From the NCBI GenBank assembly GCA_029891385.1, contig CM057225.1, positions 10,110,560 through 10,174,559 of the forward strand: a stretch of DNA of 64,000 nt. Direction: 5' to 3'. Shown piece by piece: positions 1-9,959 of the stretch (positions are counted from its first letter, which is position 1; the number at the start of each line of letters is the position of its first letter). Source of the DNA: Erythroxylum novogranatense. Its lineage: Eukaryota; Streptophyta; Magnoliopsida; Malpighiales; Erythroxylaceae. The notes under the pieces were generated by a model, which searched no databases, was not told where the DNA came from, and was given only the letters and a program-made list of their open reading frames with translations. The position numbers were made by a program, and so were the translations under genes.

Positions 1-1230
1 TATCCGATTAACCTGAAATCTTTACCTTTCTCAAACATTAAGCAAAGATCAGTAGTACCTGCGAGATATCTCATAATTCTTTTAACAACAATAAAATGAG
101 ACTCTCTAAGATCGGCCTGAAACCTTGCACATAAGCATACATTGAATAGAATATCAGGTCTACTTGTTGTAAGATACAGTAAAGAACCGATCATCCCTCT
201 ATACAGGGTTTGATCCACCTTCTTACCAAGTTCATCTTTCGACAAAAGGTTTGAAGGATGCATCGGAGTCGCCATAGGCTTCACCTTATTCATATCAAAT
301 TTGGACAACAATTCTTTCACGTACTTTTGTTGATGAATAAAAATTTTCTCTTCGGTTTGCTTAACTTGCAACCCAAGAAAGAACTTTAACTCACCCATCA
401 TACTCATTTCAAATTCATTTTTCATCAGACTCTCAAAACTCATACACAATTTCTTTGTGGTAGCACCAAAAATAATATCATCAACATAAATTTGCACTAA
501 GATAAAGTCATTCTCATAAACCTTTCTGAAAAGCGTTTTATCCACTTGACCTTTAGTAAACCCATTCTCCAAGAGAAAATTACTTAGACGATCATACCAA
601 GCTCTAGGAGCTTGCTTCAGGCTGTATAAAGCTTTATGAAGTCTATAGACATGCTCTGGATTCTTGACATCTTCAAAGCCAGGAGGTTGCTTCACATACA
701 CCTCTTCATCTATAAAGCCATTCAAAAAGGCGTTCTTCACGTCCATCTGAAAAAGCTTTATATCATGACAAACAGCATATGCAAGCAATATCTTAATAGC
801 TTCAAGTCTAGCTACAGGAGCATATGTCTCATTATAGTCTATTCTTTCTTCCTGATTATAGCCTTTTGCTACTAATCTAGCTTTATTCTGACTTACTTTG
901 CCTGATTCGTCTAGCTTGTTCTTGAAAACCCATCTGGTTCCGATAATGGATTTCTTTGAAGGTTTTGGAACTAAGGACCAAACTTTATTCCTAGTAAACT
1001 GATTCAGCTCCTTTTGCATGGCTAAGATCCAAGCTTCGTCCTGAAGAGCTTCCTCAATCTTCTTAGGCTCTATTTCAGAGATGAAAGCCACATTAGCTTC
1101 TCTTTTGAATTTGGACCTTATCCTAACTCCTTCAGAGGTCTCTCCGATAATTAGCTCTTCTGGATGAGAACTCCGATATTTCCAATCTCTTTTCAATTCT
1201 ATAGTTTCTAGAATATCCTCAGCCTTGTTT
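1..1230 (-). pseudogene. Copia pol, reverse transcriptase and start of RNase H (runs off window edge)
   Basis: Read on the minus strand, the frame from about 1230 down to 1 is open and gives a Ty1/copia reverse transcriptase. Visible landmarks are GTRWVFKNKLDE, ARLVAKGYNQEE, QMDVKNAFLNG, LYSLKQAPRAWYDRL and the catalytic YVDD at 477-488, followed by SRPDILF and VVKRIMRYLAGT, which lead into RNase H. RT would copy the element RNA into cDNA in the virus-like particle. No stop was found in this stretch, but the same polyprotein is interrupted upstream (1518-1706), so it cannot be translated from gag through to here. The remaining RNase H and the 3' LTR lie beyond position 1. Family assignment is from recognised motifs; the SIRE/Maximus sublineage is an inference from the gag part. 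Confidence 0.9.
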
Positions 1231-2343
1231 ACTTGAGTTCCTGATGATGGATTTTCTGTTGCATCATCTAAATTCTTCGAAGGACCTTCACCCTCCATGT
1301 CATCTTCCTTGTAGGATAGGGAAAGATCATCAAACTTGACATGGATGGTTTCCTCAACTGTCTTTGAGATAGGGTTATACATCCGAAATGCCTTAGAAAA
1401 TGATGAGTAGCCTAGAAAGATTCCTGTATAGGTCTTCGAATTGAACTTATCCAACAATTCCTTTGTATTCACAATAGAGCACTTGCAACCGAATGGATGA
1501 AAGTAAGATATGTTTGGTCATCTTCCATTCCATAGCTCATAGGGATTCTTCTTCAACAGTGGTCACAATAGTATTCTATTCTGAATATAACACATTGTAT
1601 TCACAGCTTCTGCCCAGAAGTACTTAGGAAGATTCATCTCACATAGCATTGTCCTTGCCATCTCTTGAATCATCCTGTTCTTCCTTTCAACAACTCCATT
1701 CTGTTATGGAGTCCTAGGAGCAGAGAAATTGTGGGAAATTCCATTCTCCTCACAGAATAATCTAAACTTCTCATTCTCAAACTCTCCACCATGATCACTC
1801 CTGATGCTGGCTATAGGTACTCCTTTTTCAGTTTTTAACTTTCGGGAAAGGGTCCTAAAACACTTAAAAGATTCATCTTTGTGTGACAAAAACAATATCC
1901 AACAAAATCTAGTAAAGTCATCAACAATAACAAGTCCATATTTCTTTCCGCCAAGACTTATTGTCCTAGTTGGACCAAATAAATCCATATGTAACAACTC
2001 TAAAGGTCTAAAAGATGTTACAAAATTTTTAGAAGAAAATGAAGTTTTAACTTGTTTTCCTTTCAAACAACTTTCATAGAAAAATTCTTTGTCAAAACTC
2101 ATTTTTAGTAAACCTCTTACCAAATCAAATTTTGCCAATTTTGAAATGTGTTTAAAAGAGACATGACCTAGCTTTTTATACCAGATTAGTCTTTCTTCTT
2201 CAGAAGATAGAAAACATGAAACATTTTGGTCTTAAAAATCTTCTAAATCAATTTTATAAAGATTATTTCTTCTCTTGGCAGAAAAGAATATAGACCCATC
2301 TTTGTTTCTGACTTCACAAAGATTTTGATTGAACGTGACTATG
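1231..2343 (-). pseudogene. Copia pol, GAG-pre-integrase and integrase, interrupted by stops
   Basis: The minus strand from 2343 downward encodes a pre-integrase segment (LIWYKKLGHVSFKH) and then the integrase core in an open stretch at 1704-2138: HMDLFGP supplies the first catalytic Asp, IRSDHGGEF the second, and the Glu of VVERKNR lies just past the first stop. The integrase would insert the cDNA. In-frame stops occur at 1704-1706 (CAA to TAA in the conserved TPQQNG motif), 1563-1565 and 1518-1520 (both fit CGA to TGA), and near 2231. The pattern fits deamination of methylated cytosine. Below 1500 the frame continues as an acidic linker towards RT. The domain is otherwise well preserved, so the break is modest in age. 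Confidence 0.88.
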
Positions 2344-2534
2344 AAACCTGTAACGTCCCACCCCCTCCTGGAAGGGTAAAATAGTAAAATTGGCATAGGA
2401 TGAGACTAATAGGGATGTATGAGTAGTGTCCAGGTATACTGGTACTGGTGCTCGATGAATTTGTGCCTTGAATTGTTTGGTCATGCATTCATGACATTCC
2501 CGGTAATTGGGCCTAACGGCATTTTATTGTGATT

Positions 2535-2835
2535 AACGTGGTTATGGGATTTGAAAAATTATTCTGAGTGCGCCATTGAGCGTTTTACATTTTTTGGGAT
2601 TTATAGGAATTTTTCTGGAATTTTCTGAAGAAACTTTCCGGACCGACAAAATCGCCGGTAACTGGCCTAAACGTGTTTTTGTGTTAGAAAAGGTGATTTT
2701 TGTGTTTGAAAAATTATTTGGAGTGCACTGTTATGTGCTTTACAATTTTAGGGAATTTCATTAAATTTCAAAAAAATGATTCGGGTAAATTCTCGGAAAT
2801 TCCCGGACCGGAAAAATCGCCAATTGGCGAACCGG
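2535..2835 (+). repeat. Imperfect direct duplication of about 155 bp in solo A U3
   Basis: Two consecutive diverged copies are visible. Each has TTTGAAAAATTAT followed by GAGTGC, then a T-rich stretch, then a CCGGACCG...AAAATCGCC motif (about 2540-2665 and 2693-2825). The position near the 5' end of the LTR suggests a duplicated U3 enhancer-like segment; that role is inference. Confidence 0.6.
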
Positions 2836-3050
2836 TCGATTTTCGGTAGCGAAAGTTGCTACCCAATGGCACTGTATTATTGGGTATATTATTGTGGGAG
2901 TGCAATTAGGGTTATTGGAGTTGATTGAGTTAGTTTTTGATCTGGACTGGATTAAAGAATCATTACTTTGACTTTTCAAATAAAAAGAAACCAATCACAA
3001 GTTGCCATTGAAAAGGCAACATTAAATGCACTTCTTCTCTCTCGGACGTG

Positions 3051-3064
3051 TATATGTTTAAAAG
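3051..3064 (+). promoter_or_regulatory. TATA-like element in solo A
   Basis: The sequence TATATGTTTAAAAG is followed by a C/T-rich, A-rich stretch at 3080-3200 that resembles a plant 5' leader, and then by a consensus splice donor at 3305. This is the best candidate LTR promoter in solo A. Other AT-rich stretches in the region could serve equally well. Confidence 0.35.
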
Positions 3065-3949
3065 GAAAGGAAGATGAATTTTAGGCTTTTATCATTGTTC
3101 ATCCGAAACACAAACACACTCTCCTTTACAAAACCATGAATTTTCTCTTCTCTCAACTTTCTCCATAACTTCAAGCTACTATCTCTTACTTCCATCAAAG
3201 CTAGAAGATGAGTTTGGTACATGCTTGGGAAGGGAAGGAGGTTGGTACTTTGGTGTAGAAGTTAAAAGTTAGAAGTTGAAGTTTTGAAGGAGGTTTTGAA
3301 TTAGGTAAGTTTTCAATTAAGGTTTGAGTTTTAAATGGTGTTTTTACATGGAATTAAATGTCATGATAGTGAGGAGTGATTAATAAAAGGTTTAAAGCAT
3401 GTATTAGGTTCATGTAGGCATTAAAGTGATGATTATTATGATTTGAAGAAATGGGTATGAGGCTAGGTGAAGATGTATTGAAATTAATGATATGGTTTGA
3501 TTTTGAATTGAATATGGATAATTATTTGAGTATTTAAATTGAGGAATTTAGTGCTGCCAATTTTTCAGTATTAGCCCTAGTATATGTATGACTGTAGTAA
3601 TATTTAATTTGTATTTATTTGGATGTCTAGTGATGTGAAAAAGGCATTGGAAATGTTAGAACTAAGGTTAACATTAAATCTGGAAAGTTAGAGTTGAAAT
3701 TGATGTTACTGTTTTATTCATAACTTATTGTGTAGAAATGCAAATGAGGTAAGGTTAGTAGCCACTGAAACTTTGGGATGTTGGCTTCAATTTAGTGTGA
3801 AATAGGTGTTGTTAAATTTCAATGATAGAAGGGTGAATTTTTGCATGGAAAGTTACTGTTCCATTGCCTGTGAACAGTAACTGCAACCATGACATCTGAG
3901 TTTTGTTGATTTTTATGAATTAATTGAGATGGAATTAGGGGAAATGGTC

Positions 3950-4790
3950 TACATGGAAGTTGTAGAATATTGAATTATATTTCCATTGCTACTGATCTTG
4001 CTATTTTTAGAATTGTATATTGGGAGATATGAATTGATTACTAATGACTGGTTTTGAGCATTTTGGATGAAACCTAGCTTAAGGGTGATTTTGTGAGTTT
4101 ACTAATTGTAGGTAATTTTAACATTTTATGTGGACTGAATTGGTGTGAGTGAGCTTCTGAAAAGTTGTAGAGGAAGAGATTACCTTGAAAATGATATATG
4201 GTGTGTAATTTTTAGAAGTCAGAATTGGGAGTTATGATTTTTCAAAAACTGACCCTACATTAGGTTATGAATGGCTGATCATAACAGTAGCTTCCATAAC
4301 AGTTTTGAAATTGTTAGAGATCGAAGTGGATGTTGAGTGCTTCATGAAAATTGAATTTTGAAATGTTATTTTTTCAGGGATATAAAGTTCTGATTTTACT
4401 GACTTGTATATAGGGAGTTAATGCTTGTTGTAAGGTTACTGCCCACATTGAAGGATTTCAGAGACAGTAACATTAGGTGAATTAATTGACTAGTTTAGAA
4501 ATAGAATTTGATTTTGGATTGTTCATGAAAGTTGTTGAGGACATTGTGAACTTATTGACCATATTTTTGTGGTAATTTATTTCTGAAGAATCAGTGAGTT
4601 ATGAAAGTGTCAATGTACTGCCCTGTGTTAATGGGAATTGAGTAGGCAGAAGGTTTGATGGGATATTTGACACCCTTAGGGTTGGAATTGATTTTTATGG
4701 TCTTCTTGGGAATTGTAGAGATTTTCATAAGCTCTCCAACAAGGTATAGTTTGCATTTTTCAGAAATGTGTAGAAAGAGTTATGGGTGTT
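3950..4790 (+). repeat. Cluster of five diverged copies of the shared LTR module (solo A)
   Basis: Copies lie at roughly 3958-4045, 4148-4240, 4340-4424, 4521-4607 and 4708-4788. Each runs from a GAAAGTTGTAGA-like start, through a TTTC/AT-rich middle and a TATAGTTTGC-like block, to an AGAGTTATG-like end. They are strongly diverged from one another. The same module, with the same internal spacing, is seen in the array LTR, the Tekay-like LTR and solo B. Confidence 0.55.
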
Positions 4791-5570
4791 GGAAGTTTGG
4801 TTGGAAATCAGAAAATAAAGAGAAAAATAAGGGCAATATTTATATATATTACTTGTTGAATTTTGATTTCTTTCGTGAATAACTTTTCCGTCCGACGTCC
4901 GATTGACCTGATTCTTGAGGCATCGGATTCAGTGAAATTTGAATTTCATTTTTTTGAGAAATTGGAGATTTTTTTGGACGGAAAATTTGACGTGGATCCA
5001 GGTAAGAGTCCGTTAATCACTGTTTTGTTTTATTGGGGACCTATAGAGGTCCGAATTGCACACCGTCAGCGCCAATAGGTTTCTAATTATAGATAAAAAA
5101 AATTTATGATGGGAAAATTTTGGATTAGGGCCGGGAATTCATGAACATGCATTATACACCTACATGTGCATCATTCACTGATTCGGATTGGATCATTAGT
5201 GATCGTTTTATTCTCTGCTTCTTATAGAGGTCCAATTGGAGCGTCGTTCCACAAGCGTGGCGAGTCTTCCGAATTAGCTCGGAAGTAATAGGTGAGTAAC
5301 CTAGTTGGTTATTCCAATCTATGTGTTAGCTGTGATTTGATTGCCTACGAGGATTACGTGGCTTATATTGTGAATTGGCGCCTACGGGGATTATATGGTT
5401 ATATGTGACTCCATTGGTCGTGAAATAAGCATTAGGAAGCTATTAATTGGATTGTATGATTATCTTGTGTATTTGGACTGTGTATCATCATGTTAATCGC
5501 TATGGGACATGTGCATTCATGCACAAATGCATCCTGTATTAAAGGAAAATTGTGAGCGAGACGCCATCAG

Positions 5571-5622
5571 ATCTTGAACCGAGCCTAGAGCTCGATATCT
5601 TGAACCGAGCCTCGAGCTCGAC
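5571..5622 (+). repeat. 26-bp tandem duplication, GC-rich
   Basis: Two adjacent copies (5571-5596 and 5597-5622) differ at two positions (A/C in the middle and the last base). Each contains a GAGCT palindrome (CTAGAGCTCGA or CTCGAGCTCGA) that could form a short hairpin. It lies about 310 bp upstream of the predicted LTR acceptor. Another doublet, GCCTACGAGGATTA / GCCTACGGGGATTA, lies at about 5344-5395. Confidence 0.75.
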
Positions 5623-6336
5623 GGAGATAATTCTCTCCCAGACAGCGTCTATCTTGATCAACATTATGCTTTCGGTCACAATCTTGAAATGAATGGAAAA
5701 AGTCACATGTGCATTGCATCTTGGGTGAATATTTGGCAATGTTTTGGTGGTTCTTTATATCTTATTACGAGATCATAATTGTAATTGTCTTGTGATTGTT
5801 TCAATCGTGTGTTTTGTATAATTATGGAATGAGTCTTGTATCATGCTTATATGATGCATGAATTGGGAGAACCATCGATGATGGTTTCTCACTGAGTTGC
5901 AAAACTCACCCAAAATTTGCATTTATTTTCAGGTCTGAAGAATACCGGTTGACACGAGTATATCTCACTGTAGGCGAGTAAAGGTTAGAGATCGGGATCG
6001 ATTCGCGTCGCATTAGTGTCTTAGTAAATTGTGTTCGCAATCAACGTATAACAAGGCTTTGTATTTTCTTGAGCCCATTGTGGTTTTAATGTTTCTTGCA
6101 TTGGTGATTGCAAATTATTCTTGGATGGTGTAATAAGCTGGCTGGTTTATATTGAACACGGGTTATATTTACTTACTGTGTTTGCCGCGCTAACGTTGAA
6201 TTAATGGCTCAAAAGAAAAAAATGTATCTTGAGTTTTAAATCGACTGATGTAGTACGCCACTCTCGCGGGACACGGACTCGGATATCACCAACGATATCG
6301 GGTTCGGGTCTTACGGGAGTGGGGTGTTACAAAACC

Positions 6337-6900
6337 AGAGTCACACAATTGACTTACACTAATCAAATTGTGCTTCAGACCATCAACAAGCAGTACATTA
6401 TCTATGCATGCAAAGGAATCTTTACCTATCTTACCAATTCCGATTATCTTACCCTGCTGGTTGTCTCCGAAAGTCACCGATCCTCCCTCTTATATTAAAG
6501 ATCTAGGAACATAGACCTTCTTCCCATCATATGTCATGAGCAGCCACTGTCTAAATATCAACGGTGTTTGTCGCATTTTCCAAGGAAGGATATCTGCAGG
6601 AGAAACTATTTTACTCTTTAGTACCCATATTTTCTTGGGTCCTTTTTGGTTAGTAAAATGCACATAATGAGTCTTTTGATGCTTTTTACCAGTATGTTGA
6701 TGAAAACGTGTTTGATGATACCTTTTATTTTGAGAAAGTGGTTTTATATGATTATGAGACTTATTACCCATAAACCCTAATCCAGTTTTATCACTAGGAT
6801 GTCTACATTTTTCTAGCATCTCATTCATTCTTTTAGTGCTTTCAGTGAATGTACCTAAAACAGATGAGAGACTTTTAACTCTCAGCTTCAACTAATTTAT
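6337..6900 (-). pseudogene. Copia pol/gag junction: aspartic protease and linker
   Basis: Minus-strand translation gives [17 protein letters not shown] next to solo A, in the region between protease and integrase. Upstream is the protease motif YLDSGCS followed by a stop at 6534-6536 (TGA where R is expected in DSGCSRHM, that is CGA to TGA). The catalytic Asp is retained. A basic, His/Lys-rich linker (6490-6891, including EKCRHPSDKTGLGF) precedes it and resembles the gag C-terminal region of SIRE-type Copia elements. The protease would process the Gag-Pol polyprotein. The protease motif is not in the same frame as the linker, so at least one frameshift is present in addition to the stop. Confidence 0.8.
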
Positions 6901-7661
6901 CTCATCGGTTTTATCTACGACTTTCTTCTTCTCCTCTAGTTGTTTCTTTAAACAAACATTTTCTCTTTCTATTTCTTCAGTATGTTTAAGACTTTCTACA
7001 TACTTCTTCTTCAACAGTTTGTACTGTTTAGAATAACATGAGAATCTTCTAATAATTCTGAATAAGCTTCATGCAAGTTATCGTATTCAGAAGTTACCTC
7101 CTCGTCACTTTCTTCCTCGGCTACAAGGCAGATATTGGCATGTTCTGATGATTCAGAATTTGTATCTGACTCTGATGAGTCTAAATCTTCCCATGTTGCC
7201 ATCATGCTTTTCTTGCCTTCTCTACTCTTCTTTGGTTTCTTCTTTAGAGTAGGACATTCGGACTTGTAGTGTCCAAGTTGATTACACTCGTAGCATATGA
7301 TAGATGACTTTTCCTCTTTGACATCATCTTTGCTATTCTTCTTGAGGAATTGAATTCCTTTGGACTTCTTCTTCCACATCCATCTTATCTTCCGAGAAAT
7401 GAACGATAATTCGTCATCTTTATCACTTGACTCTTGTTCTGATTCGCTTGAGTCATCATTCTTTAATTCTTCTATCTTTAATGCTTTTGATGAATTTGTC
7501 CTTCTTTGAGTCTTGTGGTTCTTCTGTCCGGCCTTCAATGCTATTGACTTTTCTCGTTTAGGCTTATCTTCAGCATCAAGCTCTACTTCATGAATCTTCA
7601 GTGATCCCAGCAGCTCGTCAAGCTTTAGCACGCTCAAGTCCTTCGCTTCCTACACCGCTGT
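6901..7661 (-). pseudogene. Copia gag, C-terminal part with CCHC zinc knuckle
   Basis: An open stretch at 7011-7637 encodes LKLDELLGSLKIHEVEL (typical of the Copia gag domain), a Lys-rich linker, the CCHC zinc knuckle CYECNQLGHYKSEC at 7254-7295 and an acidic Ser/Glu-rich tail. The knuckle binds element RNA during packaging. The gag N-terminus is missing because the giant-LTR array is inserted at 7662; the rest should lie to the right of the window. A candidate 5-bp duplication GCTGT is at 7657-7661, but its partner is outside the window. Positions 6901-7010 are linker sequence in a broken frame. Confidence 0.85.
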
Positions 7662-7984
7662 TGTTGGACCCCGATCTTTAATTGGAATTTAGAAATAGTA
7701 AATGAAATTGAATGAGTGTTTTGTTTAAGTATTATGTTATAGATGAAATTATGCTTTAAGGAAATTTTAAGAAAAGAATTATGAGTTTTCAATGTATTTG
7801 ATAATTGTGGAGATTTGTATGGGTGATGAAAGTTTAAGCGAATGAATTAATTGAAATGTTAGTAGAAAATCAAGAAATAAAGAGAAAAGTGAGAGAATTT
7901 GAAAAATTAAGAAAGTTGACTTTTGGAGATAGAAAGTTTGACTTGAGAGAGTTGACTTTTTGTTTGAGGCAAAATTTGAGAAAA

Positions 7985-8630
7985 TTGTCTTCTGAAAACT
8001 TGTAGTTTATGTTAAAAGTTTTCTATAGCCATAAAGTTTGATATTTTTTGATATCGGATGTGAGAGTTATGATCAGTCAAAGTTTGCTTAAAGTTTGACT
8101 TTTTGAAGAAAAAGCTGACTTTTTGATTTAGGCAAAATTCGAGAAAATGATCAACATAAAAATTGTAGCCTCTGTCGAGAGCTTTTTGTGAACATAAAGT
8201 TTGCTATTTTTCGATGTCGGGATTGATAGATATGATTTTCTGCAGATATGCTTTGTTTTAAAAATACTATTAAGTATAGATTTGTGTGTTCTATGCTTCG
8301 AGGCCACTCGTCGTATGGATTTAGTCTGAATTGGAGTAAGTAGTCTTCATGAAAGTTTGAGGTGATTTTTGTATCTTTCCATTGATATAAAGTTTGCATT
8401 TTTTCGATATCGGGGCTAGGAGTTATGAGCGATTAAAAATTGGAAGTCGTTTAGGAAAAGTTGTTTTGGACAGAATCTTTGATTGAGGTTTTGACCTCTT
8501 TCGAGACCTAATTTGATTTTGAGTTCTTCAGGGAAGTTGTATAGCTTCCTTTGATCTTTTTATTGACACCAAATTTGTCAAATTTCGAGTTTGGGATCGA
8601 GAAATATGATTTCTGAAAAGTTCGATTTTG
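7985..8630 (+). repeat. Four copies of the shared LTR module (array LTR1)
   Basis: Copies lie at about 7994-8075, 8141-8240, 8348-8430 and 8530-8625. Each has a GAAA(A)NTTGTAG-like start, then about 40 bp later ATAAAGTTTG or CAAATTTG, then TTTTTCGATATCGG and a GAGTTATGA-like end. The equivalent clusters in the other array LTRs are at about 13782-14405, 19946-20575, 26166-26790 and 32387-33012. Confidence 0.6.
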
Positions 8631-9071
8631 AAGTTCCGATACTTTATTTTTAATCCGATCCCTTTTGTAATCTTTTGCTTATAATTCCTTTGTCCGACAT
8701 CCGATTGATTTGATTCTCGAAGCGTTGGATTCCTAAGACAATTAATTTCATTTTCTTGAAGAATTATGATTTTTAGGAGATTTAATGGAAAGAGATTGAT
8801 TGAACCAAAGTAAGAGATTTGGTTATAGGTTATAAGTTTGATAATTTTCTGAACATGGTTCGGTATTTTATGAATTTCAGGAGCTGTACAACTCCGATTG
8901 AGTTGATTCTTGAGGGCAAATAAATTTAAGAGATAGGGCTACAAATCATGTGAAGGGATCGAAATTTAATTTCATCCCTAAGATTGTAAATTTCTGGACT
9001 GAAGTTATGTTAATGTTCAGTCTCGGATTTTTGTGAGGTTCCGATAGTATTTTGGCTATAACTTCTTCGTG

Positions 9072-9073
9072 GG
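9072..9073 (+). other. Deletion junction in LTR1
   Basis: ACTTCTTCGT is joined directly to GGGAGAAAAGATGAGAG. In LTR2-5 about 378 bp lie between, including the GGGGCAATATGG block and the start of the purine-rich leader. The deleted end is in a purine repeat, so slippage or short-homology repair is likely. Confidence 0.75.
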
Positions 9074-9959
9074 AGAAAAGATGAGAGAAGAAGGAGGAAA
9101 GTCGTGGGAGAAAAGAAAAGGGAGAAGATTCAAGCTTCCTAAGGTATATTCTTCTTCTTCTCCATGTTTTCTTTAAGAATGGGTTAGGGTTTGGTTATGG
9201 AAGATTCTAGAGAGAGAAAGCTTAGTGAAAAAGATGATGAATAGTGAAATTTATAAGGTTTTTGGGGGTTTTTAAAAATGTTGCTTTAGATTGCTTGAAT
9301 TAGTGATGAATTTGAGATATCCTAAGTTAATTTTGATGTTTATGCTTTAGGTGAAATTTAATTTGAAAAATTGTAAGTTGGGGGTTTAGGCCAAATTAGA
9401 AATTTGGGGATTTTGTGAATTAATGGTGCAGAATCATCAATAATAGTAGGAATTGGTGAAATATGAAACCAATTTTGAAGAAATTGTGATTTATGGTATT
9501 GAATTTGTGTAAATTGGTTTAGGCCAATTTTGAAAATTGGAGATTTTCAAAATTGGAGATTGAAATAGCTTGAATATGTGAGGAATTGATGTTTTCTAAG
9601 CTCAATTTGAGATATTAAGTTAATTATGATAATGAATTTGATTGAATTGGCTTAGGTTCAATTTGGAAATTGGGGGATTTTGAGATTTTTAGAAATTGTT
9701 GGATTAAGATGGCTTGAAATATGATGAGTTTATGAGTTATGAAATTAATTTTGAAGAAATTGTAATTTATGATGTGAATTTGGATGATTATGGTTTAGGT
9801 TTTGTTAAATTGGAAGAGAGAGAGAAGCAAAGGTCAAAGTGAAGCATTGGACAAGATGCTTGCATGGAAATAAGGTGGGTATCATATTTATTTTCGAAAT
9901 TATGAGCTTTGTAAGTGTTCTTGAAAAAAAAAATTCCGAAAGTGAAAGTGCTTGAACAT

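Larger units (their letters stand above)
3305..5932 (+). other. Predicted intron inside solo A LTR
   Basis: A perfect plant donor (TTAG followed by GTAAGT, GT at 3305) follows the leader-like stretch. A strong acceptor (ATTTATTTTCAG, AG at 5931-5932) lies about 400 bp before the LTR end. The stretch between is long, AT-rich and stop-filled. The same donor-then-acceptor layout occurs in the Tekay-like and array LTRs of this window. Splicing itself is inferred, not shown. Confidence 0.4.
2349..6331 (+). mobile_element. Solo LTR A (Tekay/Del-like Gypsy LTR)
   Basis: The 3,983-bp element starts TGTAACGTCCCACCCCC and ends GGGGTGTTACA, an imperfect inverted repeat with TG...CA ends. It is flanked by the 5-bp duplication AAACC at 2344-2348 and 6332-6336. 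Removing the element plus one duplication makes the Copia pol reading frame continuous, which confirms both boundaries. There is no second LTR, primer binding site, polypurine tract or coding sequence inside, so a solo LTR left by LTR-LTR recombination is the simplest reading; an internally deleted non-autonomous element is the alternative. Orientation is inferred as plus because the stretch at 5870-5912 matches the reverse complement of 35520-35580 in the Tekay-like LTR, near the 3' end of both. No open reading frame here looks like protein. Confidence 0.9.

Noticed and set aside
2349..6331. Solo A as a DNA transposon because of its inverted ends
   Set aside because: TG...CA ends, a 5-bp target duplication and similarity to the Tekay-like LTR all fit an LTR; the short imperfect inverted end is normal for LTRs.
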